A stretch of DNA of 64,000 bases from Rhodomyrtus psidioides (GCA_021437785.1 JAILYB010000067.1:3744501-3808500); one strand, 5' to 3'. Positions 22,037-35,236 are shown, counted from the stretch's first letter. A program made the numbers and translations. The notes: a model not told the origin generated them from the sequence alone.

Positions 22037-24827
22037 TAGACATGGCCATTTGGGCCCGTGGACCCGGAACCGGCCCGGAACCGACCCGTTGACCGGGCCC
22101 ACGGTTCCGACCAAGCCAAAAAAAAGGGGGGGGCGCGTGGCGTGGGGGGCAGTGGGCCCCCGCCCCCCCTCGGGAAGAGCCGGCTCTTCCCCAACGGGCC
22201 GAGGACCGTTGGCCTCGGCCCGTTGCGAATTTTTCTTTAAAAAAAAAAACTCTATAAAAACCTCACAATCCATCTTTATTTTTCTCACAATTTCTCTTAA
22301 TTCTCTCCAATATTCTCAAATATCAACTCTCAAGTCAAATTCTCTCGATCTGATATTCTCTCTGAATTCCGTCTCAATTCTTTGAATCAACTTTCTGATC
22401 AATTCTCTCAAAAAATGGCAAGTGGAAGCAAAAATACTAGAAAGGGAAAGAGCCCGATGGAGATGGGAGAATCCGATTTTCCTATTCATGAATATGATTC
22501 TCGTGAATATGCATGTTGGGACGACGATGTTCCCAATCCTGACGTCGAGCACGTCGCAACGCAAGAAAATCTTTATCCTCCTACTGCCACTACCACTGGT
22601 GTCGAAGGATCGTCGATACCAAATGAGCCGGCACGGAAGAGCCGAGAATCCGACTTATGGCTACACTTTGACAAAGTGTGGAATGAAAATGAAGGAAAAT
22701 TTGATATAAGCTGTAAATATTGTCCGCAAAAATATAAACTTGGTAAAGGAGATGGCTATGGAACATTTCGTCGGCATTTGACGAAAAAACATCCAACGCA
22801 AGTGGGGATCGACACTAGCCAACAACAAATTTCCGGGTTCGCCAATCCTAACCCTCATCCTTTATTCCGTTTCACTAATGCACTTTATAAAGAAACATTA
22901 GCTGAATATGTTTCCCTTGAGCATGCTCCGTTTAATACTGGTGAAAATTTTAATTTTAGATATTTGGTAAACACTGCGCTGGTTCCGCAAGCACCATCTG
23001 TTCCGAAAACTACTCTTAAACGCGAACTTAAATGAGTTTATAAAGATCGAAAAAATAAATTGAAAACGTTTTTTGAAGGATTCAAAGGACGTGTACATAT
23101 AGGTAGTGATATTTGGAGTGATTCTTGGAATATTAATTCTTATATGGGTGTCACGTGCCATTGGATAGGTGATGATTGGGTTATTCAAAAAAGACTTCTT
23201 GCATTTCGAGTTTTTCCTGAAAGGCATATGGCCCATAATATTTATAGAATAATTAGACAAGTTTTAGAAGAATATGGTTTGATTAATAAAGTTTTTTCAA
23301 TTGGTTTTGATAATGCCGCCGCAAATACTACTTCCATTCCCGAGTTAGAAAAAATGTGTAAACCCTCTTTTGGCGGACAATTTTTTCACATTAGATGTGC
23401 TTGTCATGTTTTGAATTTATGTGTTCAAGATGGTTTCGAATTCTTGTAACTTCTCTCCACCCAATAAATAGTGCAATTAGATTTTTATGGAGCCGCCCTC
23501 AACTTATGAAAGCGTGGGGAAAATTTTGTAAAGAAAATAGGAGAACGGCAAGAAGGTTTCCAAAAGATGTTCCGACTCGTTGGAATTCTACATATGATAT
23601 GCTTCTACAAACTTTTGATTACAAAGGTTTATTATGTTCATTTATTTCAAATACTGTTCCCGATATTGCTTTACTTCCGCAACATTGGGACGTTTGTAAA
23701 AAAAATTTAGATTGTTTGAAAATTTTTAATGATGCTACTAAAACTTTATCTGGTATTTATTATCCTACTACGCATTTATTTTTAATAGAGTGCGTTAATA
23801 TTGCTAATGTTTTTAATGCATATGAAAAAGATACTGACTTAGCTTCGAGTATTTTAGTAATGCGAGAAAAATGGTTGAATTATTATTTGAACATTCCTCT
23901 TGTCTATTTAGTTGGTATTGTTTTCGATCCACGTACTAAATTAGATGGTTTATTAGATTATCTGACTGCTTATTATTATGATTGTTTACATTTGGATGAA
24001 GTAATAAATATTTCAATTATACAAGTAGATGTTAAAGAAGCTATAGTAGCATTATATAATGAATTTTGTAATAGATATGGTTTAAGCGACAGTGGATATG
24101 AATCTGCTCAGCATATTGTCTCAGAAAGTGATGCGGGTATTTCACTACTTAGTAGAGGGTATAAAATGCTCAAGACTAGGCAAAAAAACTATAAAGGGAC
24201 TTGAACAGGTAGTATTTCCGAATTAGAAAACTATTTAACAATTTCTTTTGAGTTTAGCGATTCAGAAAACAACGCAGATTTCAAGATTCTTGAATTGTGG
24301 AAGAATCATTCAACTCAATTTCCAGTCCTCTCCCTCATCGCGAAACAAATATTAGCGACGCCTTCTTCAACAGTGGCAGTTGAACAAGCATTTAGTGCTG
24401 GAGGATTAATTTTGGACCCTCGCCTTTCAAGATTAAGTCCGGAAAGTGTGGAGTATCAAGCTTGTGTCGATGATTGGACAAAGGCTAAATTTCGCCAACA
24501 CGAGCTGGATCGAGAACACGAATTCTTCAGTGGTGACTGTGGAGATACTACCACCACCACAACGGGTAGCGACGATTGACGATGAGGTAAGTTGGGGGTT
24601 ACCAAAGGTAAGAGAACTACATGGGCTTTGATTCTTCTATCTCCAAGAAGATATGTAGGCGCTTAATGATAATTCATTAAGTTCAAGCCCATTCATTCTC
24701 TCTCTTTTTTTTCCAAATTTTATTACAATGTACAATTTAATTATAATTTGTAATTTATTAATTTTATTTTATTATTTTAAAAATAAAATTAAAAGTTCGG
24801 AACCGGAACCGGAACTGGCCATGTCTA
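22037..24827 (+). mobile_element. Complete hAT DNA transposon
   Basis: 2791 bp with perfect 12-bp terminal inverted repeats tagacatggcca/tggccatgtcta and a perfect 8-bp target duplication catcaggc at 22029-22036 and 24828-24835. Eight-base duplications are diagnostic of hAT. It sits in the solo LTR at 20715-26649. Subterminal regions are rich in ggcccg/ccggaacc repeats. It carries a single broken transposase gene. Confidence 0.97.
22415..24579 (+). pseudogene. hAT transposase (RICESLEEPER-like), broken
   Basis: The chosen start, ATG at 22415 (aaaATGGCA), gives an acidic N-terminus. A BED zinc finger follows (CKYCPQKYKLG...HLTKKH, about 22710-22790). The catalytic RNase H-like core holds GSDIWSDSWN, FDNAAANTT and FFHIRCACHVLNL. 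The C-terminal hAT dimerisation domain is at 24290-24480 (LWKNHS, ILATPSSTVAVEQAFSAGG). Three lesions break it: an in-frame TGA at 23033-23035, a frameshift close to 23440, and an in-frame TGA at 24202-24204. The ends are intact, so it could still be moved by a related transposase. Confidence 0.93.
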
Positions 24828-26654
24828 CATCAGGCCATCCAATCTTCAAAGGACGCGAGCAACAGAGCCCACTAAGATTTTCTTTGTTATTTTTTTATTC
24901 CGGTTCTTCACGTAGGAGACTTTGTCCGGGCACCACTGAGAAGTCCCAGTCACACATCCGTTGCTAGCCCCCATGAGTCCTCCAGGCCGTCCTTGTCAAT
25001 CTGTGATCCACAATACGGGGTTCAGACTTGGCAATCAAATCCATCAAATTAGGTAACGATTCCAATCGTCCGAATATTCGAAAATTCCGTTGCCTAGATT
25101 GATTGATTTGGATTATGTTTATATCTCGTTCAAATACTTGCATATCTCGTAAGATATCTCCGTCAAGTTGCACATCAATTTGAATATCTTGCGAACTTTA
25201 GTACTTGTGGATAAACATTATTCGGGTCGAAGATATCCTTCTTAATTAGGATAATTATCTGAAAATTCTTTGAAAATCTCACAAGATAATTTCCTGAATT
25301 TTAAAAGATATGAGATCCTTTGCGGATAGGACCTTATGTCCTTTAAAATTTTCGGCACCTATCCCTAGTTGGCCGAAGATCATCCTTTTTAATTCAAATC
25401 AAATAATTTTATAATCTACCTTGAGTATAATACATGCTCCTTTGTGCCTTGTCCCTCGGAATTATGTGCATTGTGATGACTATCTGACCCGACCCCCAGG
25501 GCACGACGTCATCCGCACACCAATTTGTCTAACCTATCTCATAACTTTGGGACCGAATTGACAAATTTTTAAATTCACTATCTGACCCGACCCCCAGGGC
25601 ACGACGTGAATAAAATTACCTTCTGACCCGTCCCCCATGGTAAGAAGCGAATTCATCAGAAAGTTCGGATTATAAGGTGTATTATGCTCAAGGTTTATTA
25701 TATCTTTATTTGATTCATTTTTTCATAAAAAAACACAAAAAAATAACAAAAATCATGAAAACACATAAAAATCATCATGCTATGGCATTAAATGAATTTT
25801 TTCGGAATTCACACTTAAAAGACTCTTAATATAAATTGGATTTTAATTAATCAATTTGTGTTAATTGTTGAACCGATTCAGTGAAAAGCCGAAAATTCAT
25901 TAAATGTTATGATGTCTCATTTGCGTTTAGTCTAATTTGTCATGCATTGTCATAGTCCATGCATGCGATTCGAAAATCATTTTATTCAATTTTTCCTCTA
26001 AGATCAGTCATACCTTTTTTTTTATTAAAATCACCTCGCATGTCATTTAGGGTAGTCATAATTTTTGCATTTCATGCATAATTGCTCGTCATTCATGCAT
26101 TACCATGCCATGTCATCTAAGCTCATGCATCACCATATCGCATGTCATTTAGATTAGAATTTACATTCTTTATTGCATTAAAATTTAATTTTTCAAGACT
26201 CGTCATGCATGGTCACATTTTCTTACGTCGTGTAGTTTCATATTTTTGCATGTCATCTAGTCGCATTTGCATGCATTCATTAAATAAAAAAATAAAAAAA
26301 AAGGGAAATTGCACCTTAATCTTTAATTGAGATCGATGGAATTTGCCAATTAAATAAATTCTTTACAAGAATGGTACCGAAAGGGTGTTAATTGAAAAAT
26401 TAACATAATCAAGTCCCCGAACCTAAACCTCTGGTTAGCAGAAAATAAAGTATTCTCTCGTACTTTATTTAGGTATCTAATCTACCTACCAAAAAAGATT
26501 AGTGGCGGCTTCGAAATTAAAAATCATTCAAACCTAAGTTGCGAATTGGTAGAGCTTGGGAGAGCTCGGACTAGGTTAGTTAATTAAATAAATTAACTAA
26601 CCTGGTAATCCATTAACCCGAAATTCAAACTGAATTTTAGGTCGCAACAAACTC

Positions 26655-26677
26655 TCCATTGGGGAAAGCTGTCTTGA
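26655..26677 (-). pseudogene. 23-bp island of copia RT between two insertions
   Basis: Read on the minus strand it gives the KTAFPNGE-type start of the copia RT block. It is all that remains between the solo LTRs ending at 26649 and starting at 26678. Confidence 0.75.
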
Positions 26678-29600
26678 TGTCACGCCCCGAACCCGGCGAA
26701 CATCCCATACCAGGTCGTTCTTCTTAAGATAGCCTCCTAGAATCCCTCGGCCCACAACTATTAACTTCATTCAAATGATATGCACATGCGGGAGCGACAA
26801 AACAACTCCATACATAATGAAAACGAAATGACTTAGGACGGAACAAGGGTACACTTCTTGTATCCAAATAATACACCCCAGAGGTCACAGTGGTCAAGTA
26901 CAAATGGTTCAATTCTAAATCCACAAATCAAAATACAATCTCTAAGGCCACAAAAGGGTTTATATCCAATCTTCCAAAGGCTTCTTCAAATGCCAATCTA
27001 TGGCAAGCTTGGATTTTCATCGTTTTGGACCTGAAAATGTTAATCCCACGGCAGGGTGAAATAACAATCTCAGTAAGTCAACCTTAATCCTAAGTTAGGC
27101 TATTAGTACCTCCAGGCATCCTTAAAAAAGATCTAGCAATAGGTCATCAAAAAAATTAACACAAGGCATTCAATGCACTATTACAAGGCATCACTATTGG
27201 CATAAAACAAACACAATTCAAGGACCTCCATAAAATCAAGACCAAGTTTCGTACTAACACAACGTTAAGTTCATACGCGAGGATGCATTCTCAATTTCAT
27301 CACAACTTCCAATTCCATTGGCCAAGCCCGCGTCAACACGCATCAGGCTAAATCAAGATCTCAATTGGCAACACGCGTTCTGACGCATCAGGTTTTAAAT
27401 GCCAATTCAATGCTTGTTTCGACACGTCCCAAGTCTATCTCGCGTTCTGACGTATCAAGATATCAATCGACCTCGCATTCTGACGTATCAAGGTTCGATT
27501 TGCCATTTCATCAATCTAGGGCTCAATAGCCAATACATTTCTCAATGGCTCAATTGTCAATCGTATCTCAAGGGCTCATTAGCCAATTCGTTTCCAAGGG
27601 CTCAATAGCCAATCATATCTCAAGGGCTCAATAGCCGATTTCATGAATAAAGGGCTCACTAGCCGATTCATCTTCCCAATCAGATACATAAATAAAGAGT
27701 TGCCTAAATCTCACCATGATTTCAATTCCAATGGCTAGGCCCATGTTCTGACGCATCAGACTAAATAAATTTGTAAACCCGCGTTCTGACACATCAGATT
27801 TCAAAAGTCATATCAATACTCGTGTCGACGCGTATCAAGTATATCCCGCGTTCTGACGCATCAGGATATAAATTGACCTCACGTTTTGACGCATCAAGAT
27901 TCGATATGCCATTAGGCTCATAACTCAATCAATCAAAGCTCGCTTTCATAAAACATGCTTCTCATCAATCAAGCTATTCCCTCGCCACTCAAGGCACACA
28001 ATTCAAGCACATCAAGCTTATCAATTCATGCATATCATTTGGCCTTACACAAAATTCATGCCTTCACATTAAACCATATGACCACCGAATGTACAATCAT
28101 GCATCGAACATGCTGTTTCAATCAAATACACCGCCACATGCCCCATTTCACACACGGCATATCATCGATGAACAATCACAGCATCAATTCAACACTCCCT
28201 AGCCATGTTAGAGAGACATTCAATCAAGACAAGTCATCAAAACCACAATTCACCAAAGCTGTCCATTCTTGACCTCCACGATCAGCTTTATTCATGAGAA
28301 AATTGACATTTTTCTATTGACCAATTGAGAAATCTAGTTCCAGAATCTTATCCCTCAAGGTCTTACGGACGCATGGGAGAAAACGAGGCTCAATTTGGAC
28401 ACCGGACGATCAAGAACGGATCATTTAAAAATCAGTGCGCGCTGAATTCAAATTACACGGCTCTCAGGTCTTGAGTGATTCTCACACAAAAACAGTCCCT
28501 TAAACGCTATCAAACCAATCATAAATCACTTATTAGTAACCTAACATCATAGGGAAGGGTTAGAATCAACTTATCAATCCAATTGAGCTAGTAATCACCA
28601 CCAAAGACAGCCACAATATTCGATTCCAATCGGTCCAAAGCGGGGTAGTGATCACTCCTAGGGAAAAACGAACAAATAGCCATGAAAACACATCTAAGCT
28701 CTAATTCATCCCACAATCTCTTTGCCAATACACTAAACTATGTCTCTAAGGATCTTACCGAGTATTCCACAGCAAGACGACGCCTTGAAGAGCCTCCAAG
28801 GGGTTCAGTTTCCACACAGCAATAGGGTGAATAGAATCTGTCTTGCATTAACACCAAAATTTGCCCATTAAAACCCTCCTAATCTCCAACCAATTCTCCA
28901 TCTCAGCTTATTAAACCTTTATACTATGTGTTGATATCATCTTACCAGAAAAATGGAGGCCAAAGGAGTCCTTAAAACCGGTAAAAGAAAGCTCTCTCTC
29001 AAATCGGGTCCGAAACTGACCAGCCTGACCTTTTCCCCTTCAAACTGCTCTACGAGACAAATGGCGAGGCAAAATTGAGATCATAATATCTTGTTGGAAC
29101 GGCAAGAGAAAGAGCTTTCTAATGGTGGGTGGATCGCCTCAATATGACAACGAACGAAGAAGTTATGGCCAAAACAGTGGAGACATCCGATAGGGCAGCG
29201 AGCTGGTCGGGCGAGCTCTACTCGACCAAGAAGAAGAAACGAAGAAGAAGAAGATGATGGAGGAGAGAGAGACGTCCACCATCAGGGAGAGAGAGAGAGA
29301 GAGAGAGAGAATTAGTTTTAATCCCTCTTAGTCAAATGGTTAATTGATAGGTGGAATAGTAGTTTAATTAATGCCAAATGATCTTATGATGACACTTGTC
29401 CTTAATCAATTAATATCTTAAATCCAATTGACTCATTTGCCCTCAAATTTTTGGCCAACTAAGGGAATCACCAAAAGACCAAAATGCCCTTATTCAATTC
29501 TCAAGACAAGGGTATCCTTCTAAGGGTAAAATGGTAATTTCACACTAACAGACCGAAATTTTACTTTTTCAATATAAATTACCCTCGATGAGACGACGTC

Positions 29601-29703
29601 TAATTCCTTTCAAACGTTGGAATTCTTCATTGTCCTATATCCGATTTCGAGACCCCGTTCCATGTCTTTAGCCTCGAAGAGAGTCAAAATTCGAAATGTC
29701 ACA
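26678..29703 (+). mobile_element. Solo LTR of about 3.0 kb
   Basis: Ends are tgtcacgccccga...aatgtcaca. It cuts the copia RT frame at the (M)DVK/TAF junction. Removing it and five bases on one side joins the frame exactly. The flanking pentamers cttga and tttta match at three of five positions and look like an aged target duplication. Inside, ttctgacgcatcag-type units occur about eight times over 27320-27900 and gggctcaatagccaat-type units about six times over 27528-27660. A (GA)n run is at about 29280-29310. No coding frame. Confidence 0.7.
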
Positions 29704-30857
29704 TTTTACATCCATTTGATATACTACAAAGTGTTCAATGGATGCCAAAGCAAGAAGATTCTTATAGTTGATAGATGACACACAGGTGAGTAGACGACAA
29801 AATAGTCGATTCCACTCTGTTGTTTATAGCCTTTAGCTATTAAACGTGCTTTGTATCTGGTTATTGATCTATCACTATTCACTTTCTCTTTCAAAACCCA
29901 CTTACAACCTATAGCCTTAGCCCCTTTTGGCAAATTGACTAGCTGCCAAGTGTGGTTCTGTAGCAGAGAGCTCATTTCATCATCTATGGTTTCTGCCCAA
30001 AGTAGAGATTCCATAGATCTCATTGCTTCCTGATAGGAGAATGGACCATCCTCTAGATGGCAAGTAACAAAGTTTTCACCAAAACTTTTGGGAACTCTCT
30101 CTCTTGTAGATATTCTAATCGAAACTAGTTCAACAGCCAGCTGTGTGGAATTAGTGTCAGAAGGACCTACTTCATATTCTACATGAGACTTTGAAATCAT
30201 ATCTGTAGATCTAGAAAAATTCAAGCCATGATCTCTGATAAACTTATTTTCGAAGAATTCCGCTTCTCTAGATTCTATCACTGTGTTAGTAGATAGATTC
30301 AAAAATCTATTTGCAGCACTATCTTCTGTACTACCTAGATATACACAAGTAATTGTTCTAAGTCCCACCTTAGGTCTCTTATTAAATACTTTCGACCACC
30401 TCTAGTGACGTAATTTCTAAAGTCACAGAGATCATAATATATTAGTTCAAGAAGTTGTGTGCTTCTAGAAACCAACTTAAAAGGTTTTCTAGTGATTTTA
30501 GCTTGTTTACACACTTCACATTTATCAAATCGAATAGAAATGTCCAATGAAATGTTGTGAATTATAGCTAGATGTTGCATTTTCCTATAGTTCACATGCC
30601 CAAGTCTATTGTGTAATAACTTTGGATCAATCAAAGTAGAACTCACACGATTTATGCTATCGGTATCTAAACTCAACCTATACATGCCATTAACCATGAA
30701 TGCACAACCGAAATAATATGAGTTAACTGATAAAATTACTCTATCATTCATAGTGAAAAGGACATACCAGTTTTATCAAGTAAACTCATAGAAATCAAAT
30801 TCTTTTTAAGTAAATGTACTACTCTGATATGTTTCAGAGTTAGTAATTTACCTGAAT
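29704..30857 (-). pseudogene. Copia GAG-pre-integrase to RT start
   Basis: The minus strand carries LLHNRLGHVNYRKMQHL with CEVCKQAKITRKPF near 30620-30500 (pre-integrase zinc module). A late polyprotein segment FVTCHLEDGPFSYQEAMRS is near 30070. The start of reverse transcriptase (WQLVNLPKGAKAIGCKWVLK, RYKARLIAKGYKQQSGID) is near 29960-29800. Much of the integrase core is missing between about 30390 and 30350. Frames shift. Confidence 0.85.
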
Positions 30858-31157
30858 AAGTATGTTATCCCAACTACGGCGATTTCACCAGCCAAACATG
30901 GGACTGCCTTCTAGCACACAGGCTCACTCTTGAAGCTCAACCTTAGAGATCCCAGAAATTTCTGACTCACGGGTTCCACCAAAGTGGCAAGTGAGGAGCA
31001 TACTAAACCGCATCGTACTTATCATGTTAACAAAAGGAATATAACCAGAAGAATCATGCTCAAAGAGAGATGAACTCTTTAGAGACTCATAGAGAAACTT
31101 TTCACTTATATTTCAAACTGAAGGCAAAGTATGCCTCCTTCATTACACATACAAGCC

Positions 31158-31164
31158 TTTTATA
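31158..31164 (-). promoter_or_regulatory. Candidate viral TATA box
   Basis: On the minus strand cctataaaaggc lies in the non-coding part of the viral copy, after the C-terminal coding region. Position and form fit the single strong promoter of caulimovirids. Confidence 0.5.
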
Positions 31165-31377
31165 GGCAAAAACACATTGGATTCATAGATCCGTTACACA
31201 AAAGTCCTCGGGGGGAATAGTGATGAATAGTACTATTACAATGGACAGTACCTTAACTGCTGCTAATGTGAATAGTGAATAGTAATCGATGAACAGTATT
31301 TTTAGGACAACAACTTTTGACCTCCTGTGGGCCAATTATTGGAAGGAGACACACACGTGACCAACAAAAATACATAA

Positions 31378-32489
31378 TTAGAGCATGCGGCAATCTGGGT
31401 CAAGATTGTGGTTTGCATCATCAGAGTCTGAGCTGTCAGGTCCATCTTTTGCCTTTTTGAATTCCCTCAAAAGGCGTTCCTCTTCATATACGGCAATCAA
31501 AGCATCTGCCTCTGGATCATCAAGGATGCCACATATAGGACAATAATTGTTGGGGGCAACATGAGTGCAATAAGTTGAGCTTGACGGAACATCCATAGAA
31601 CTAGATGGAATATTCTGTCTGGATAAGCTTGGCTGTGGAAAACCATAATTATATGGATCTTGGGATAACGGTCCTCCCCAAGGATCATCAGTGTCCATTG
31701 AAGAGTCTGGTTGGTCTATTCGGAATTCTTCAAGAGCTTCAAGGAACTTTAGGTCTATCTCACGAAAGATTGTTAGCTTGATGAGGCCAAATTTCTGAAG
31801 GAATGGCCTGATTTTCTTAAAACAAAACCCTTTGAAGTTCACGAAGTTCATACTGAATTGCTGTTATGGACCTGGGTAGAGTACGATGTACTTCAAACTT
31901 TTATTTTTGGAGATTTGGCTTAAATGTAGTAGTTCTTGATTGAGCAACTTGTGTTCGTGGATCTCCAGTTGGACCAATGTAATACCATGACCGATGGAAA
32001 AGGCAAATGGTATGCATTTCTGGCTCAAGACGTCCAATAAATCTCTGTTGGACAAACATGTGCTTCCAAGCTTGCAATGGTTGAAACCATGTAAGAAGCT
32101 CAGTAATGGGCTTTTGGTTAGAGAAGTTTCTCATCAAGGCATCGGAGAGGACTTTGATGATTTTATCTGTTGGAAATTCAATAGCCATAGTGTACAAATT
32201 AAATAAATACCAGAAAAACTCAAAAAAATCACTTGAGTTCTTCAGTAAACTCATAATCAGGAGACCATTGCAATAGACGGATGAAATGATAGTCTGGGTC
32301 AAGGCCTTTGGGATTCAGCATTAATCCACCATGTTCCTTGAAAATACGATGTTGACAATTCCAAATATGGAATGTCATATTATGAAATAAGACATTCTGT
32401 TCAATCTGCTGAGGTACTTCTGGAGGATATTTATGAGAATTCCATTGATGTTCGCACATGGGTGTGGCTTTGAAAGAACCAGGACGCAA
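31378..32489 (-). pseudogene. C-terminal region of the viral polyprotein
   Basis: Overlapping minus-strand frames continue from RNase H in viral order. The last one (31851-31378) is acidic and Ser/Asp-rich, with CPICGILDDPEADAL and EEERLLREFKKAKDG, and ends at a stop at 31378. I know of no assigned function for this part. Frames shift at least twice. Confidence 0.55.
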
Positions 32490-32599
32490 AGGATTTTTTC
32501 GAACATATATGTTTATGGAGGCAACAGGTTCTTTGGGTCTGGATAGAAAATCAGTAAGGACATTTTTCTTTCCAGGAATGTATTTGGTATCAAAAGAGT

Positions 32600-33039
32600 A
32601 TTTTGAAAATCATTTTGCCCAACGCAAGAGTTGCGAATGGGGAATTTGCTTTTGTTTGAACTTGAGCATTTGGGGAAAGGTTGGCATGTCCATTTCAACA
32701 AGAAAATGATGGTCAATGAGATGAAATTCAAATATTTTGATTCCATTTTTTACCGCCAGAATTTCTTTGAAAGTGGAGTGATAATACATTTCTACCTGGG
32801 AGAAACGTCCACTTTTGTAAGCACAGATTCGACGCTTACCATTTATCTCTTCTAGAAGAACAGCTGCACAATATTTGTCACTAGCATGAGTCTGCAAAAT
32901 CCTTTTTCCTGTAGATGGGATCTGCAGAGGTGGGAGATGCTGCAAGATCTCTTTCAGATAAGCAACTGTTTTAGTCTGCTTGCGCCCTCATAGTGGCGCA
33001 TTCTTCTTCAACATTTTTTGAAGCGGGTGAAGAGCTTTT
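32600..33039 (-). pseudogene. Viral RNase H domain
   Basis: The minus strand carries the RNase H pattern QTHASDKYCAAVLLEE, YKSGRFSQVEMYYHSTFKE and EFHLIDHHFLVEMDM, typical of caulimovirid RNase H1. The first catalytic Asp position reads His here. A stop interrupts the segment just upstream. It continues directly from the RT fragment once the LTR at 33040-34158 is removed. Confidence 0.85.
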
Positions 33040-34158
33040 TGTTGGATCTAGCAATATCACCTAGAGGGGGGTGAATAGGTGATTCTGAATATAATTGAAA
33101 TTTCTTGAGGAATAAAAAACGATTCAATGTACGATTAGAATCAAGAACAATATAATAGTGTGCAAAAAGTCTAAACACAGAAGTAAGAGTTTAGAGTAGA
33201 GAATATTACACACGACGATTATAGTGGTTCGGCTTAGATCAAGCCTACGTCCACTCTCCCACGATGACAGCCGATCGGCTGGATTTCACTATGAAAAATC
33301 ACGAGAATTACAAACACTCAATCACTTGATTTTTCTCTCTCTCAGATTTTCACAATGAATAGGATTTTGGGTTCACAGAATATTTTCGGATAGAACTCAG
33401 ATTATGCTTGCACTTTGGATTGTTGTTCGCCCTCTTACTTTTTAGTCCATCATGGTTCTTCTTTTATACTCTCATGCCTCCGAACTAGCCGTTGGATTCC
33501 CAGCCAAGGGATCGCTCTTCAATCCTTGATTGGACGTCATCAATCGTGATTGAACGAGACTGTATCTTCAGAAGATATGTAGACCGTTGAGTAAGATATT
33601 GAACCCTTCTGATTCAGTTGTGATTCAGTCACCCATACAACTGAATCTCCAGCTTCCATAAGTGTGATAAGTCTGAGTTGGTTCCCGAAGGAATATTCCA
33701 TAGAATATGATATCCCATTGTAGAAAGTCCCTTGATTGATTAAAAGGGGTATCAGGACAATTGAATATCACAAGCTTTCCATAGGAATCTTGCCTTGATC
33801 GAAAACCTGCCATACGTGGGTCTTCACATTTTGCAAATACAGAAACTGATCTTTTTCGAGTTTCGTCTTAGAACAGATTTGTTTCTTACTAGATCAGTTG
33901 ACGCGGAATGGTAATACGGAGATTTGATGCGATCCATCCGTCACTGTTTAGATCGTCAGAAGCACTTCCATCTGACCCTCAGTCAGAAGCACTCCATTTG
34001 ACCCTTCGTCAGAAGCACTTCCATCTGACCCTTCGTCCACGCGACAGAATTAGATCCACTTAACCTGCTGCTTACACATTCTTTCTGCATCACATAACGT
34101 TATACAATTTCTTACGATAGTTTTGTCAGAATCAAAACATAGGAGAATTTCCACAACA
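33040..34158 (-). mobile_element. Solo LTR (1119 bp) inside the viral copy
   Basis: Ends tgttggatct...ccacaaca, with a perfect five-base target duplication ctttt at 33035-33039 and 34159-34163. It lies exactly between viral RT and RNase H and must be younger than the viral insertion. The opening phrase ctagaggggggtgaatagg is one I recall as common near plant LTR starts. No coding frame and no second LTR. Strand is arbitrary. Confidence 0.9.
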
Positions 34159-35100
34159 CTTTTGATATCTTGGGGACAAAATCCCTAAGATAATTGACAA
34201 CGCCTAAGAAGGATTGCACCTGGTTTGTAGTGAGATCAGAATCAGGGAATGTCTGCAGTTCTTCAGCAAAATGAGGACCATGGCAGTACATTCCTTCTTT
34301 GAGATGCATTCCCAGAAATTCAATCTCCTTCTGATCAACAATCATCTTTTTCTGGGAAAGCATAATGTCATGTTTCTGGACAATCTCAGCAAACTGTCTA
34401 TAAAGCTGGCAATGAGAATCCTCGTCAGGGCTATAAAGAAGGATGCCATCTATATAGATCTGAGCATGTGCCAAAAAAGGCTGAAAGATTCGACACATAG
34501 CCTTCTGGAAAAGAGACGGGGCAATCTTGAGACCAAATGGGACAACAGTCCACTGAAAGTGTTGGTTTGGAATACAAAATCCCATTTTGGGGCGATCTTC
34601 AGGATGTATTCCTATCTGCCAGAATCGTGCTTTCAAATCAAATTTGGAATAGATTTTGGCTTGATCAAGACTAGAAAAGAGAGAATTTTTGTGAGGAATG
34701 AGAAACTTGTCATCTTGGAGAAATTTGTTTAAAGGCTGGTAATTGATAACAAGCCCAAGCTTTCCTCGATTTTGCTCAGCTTTTTTATTAACATAGAAAG
34801 CTTCACAAGCGCATTGAGAATTTGACGGTTCAATGAGGCCTTGAGCAGGAAGTTCGACACATTCTTTCTGAGCAAGAGCAAGATGTTCAGGGTTCATGCC
34901 AGAGTGGCTGGCTTTTGTGGGATTAACATCTCACTTTTTTTAAATGGTAGCCGAACAAAGAAATCAGGATTTTTCCAAAGAGGGTTGGAACAAACCTGAG
35001 AGAACTGGGAATGAGAATCAGCACAGCAAGACAATAGTGACTGAGTGATAGGATCAATGATTTCTGGTTGTATGATAAAGAGCCCTTTGAATGTCCACAA
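34159..35100 (-). pseudogene. Viral reverse transcriptase domain
   Basis: The minus strand carries the caulimovirid RT order: a start segment GMNPEHLALAQKECVELP, LVINYQPLNKFLQDD, FDLKARFWQIGIHPEDRPK, VVPFGLKIAPSLFQKAM, the active site YIDGILLYS, and VQSFLGVVNYLRDFVPKIS. The active site normally reads YIDD; the second catalytic Asp is Gly here, so the enzyme is dead. A frameshift near 34900-34920 separates it from the upstream link segment (35100-34894). Confidence 0.9.
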
Positions 35101-35236
35101 ATTCTTTGAACTGATCTTTGAATTTCAAGCCATCTGGGACAATCTTAAGTTGGGGTAACTGAGAAAGAATATCCAAACCAATAATAAGAAATTTATCATG
35201 GTACTGACAACCAAGAATTTTAGTGGTGATAAAACA

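Larger units (their letters stand above)
20715..26649 (+). mobile_element. Solo LTR (about 3.1 kb) enlarged to 5.9 kb by a hAT insertion
   Basis: Ends are tgttaacacc...gtcgcaaca, with a perfect five-base target duplication aactc at 20710-20714 and 26650-26654. It interrupts the copia RT frame in the NGEL/NEEIYM segment. Without the hAT element and one copy of its duplication it is about 3.1 kb and non-coding. No internal LTR pair or gag-pol was found, so a solo LTR is the simplest reading. A block ctgacccgacccccagggca occurs at 25484 and 25582, with a diverged third copy at 25622. The start resembles that of LTRs I associate with Ty3 Tat-type elements; this is tentative. Confidence 0.8.

Noticed and set aside
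20715..26649. Full LTR retrotransposon instead of a solo LTR
   Set aside because: No second LTR, PBS or gag-pol found; the only coding region belongs to the hAT insertion with its own ends and duplication.
27320..27900. Regularly spaced short repeats considered as a CRISPR-like array
   Set aside because: Units are diverged, spacing is irregular, and the context is a plant LTR.
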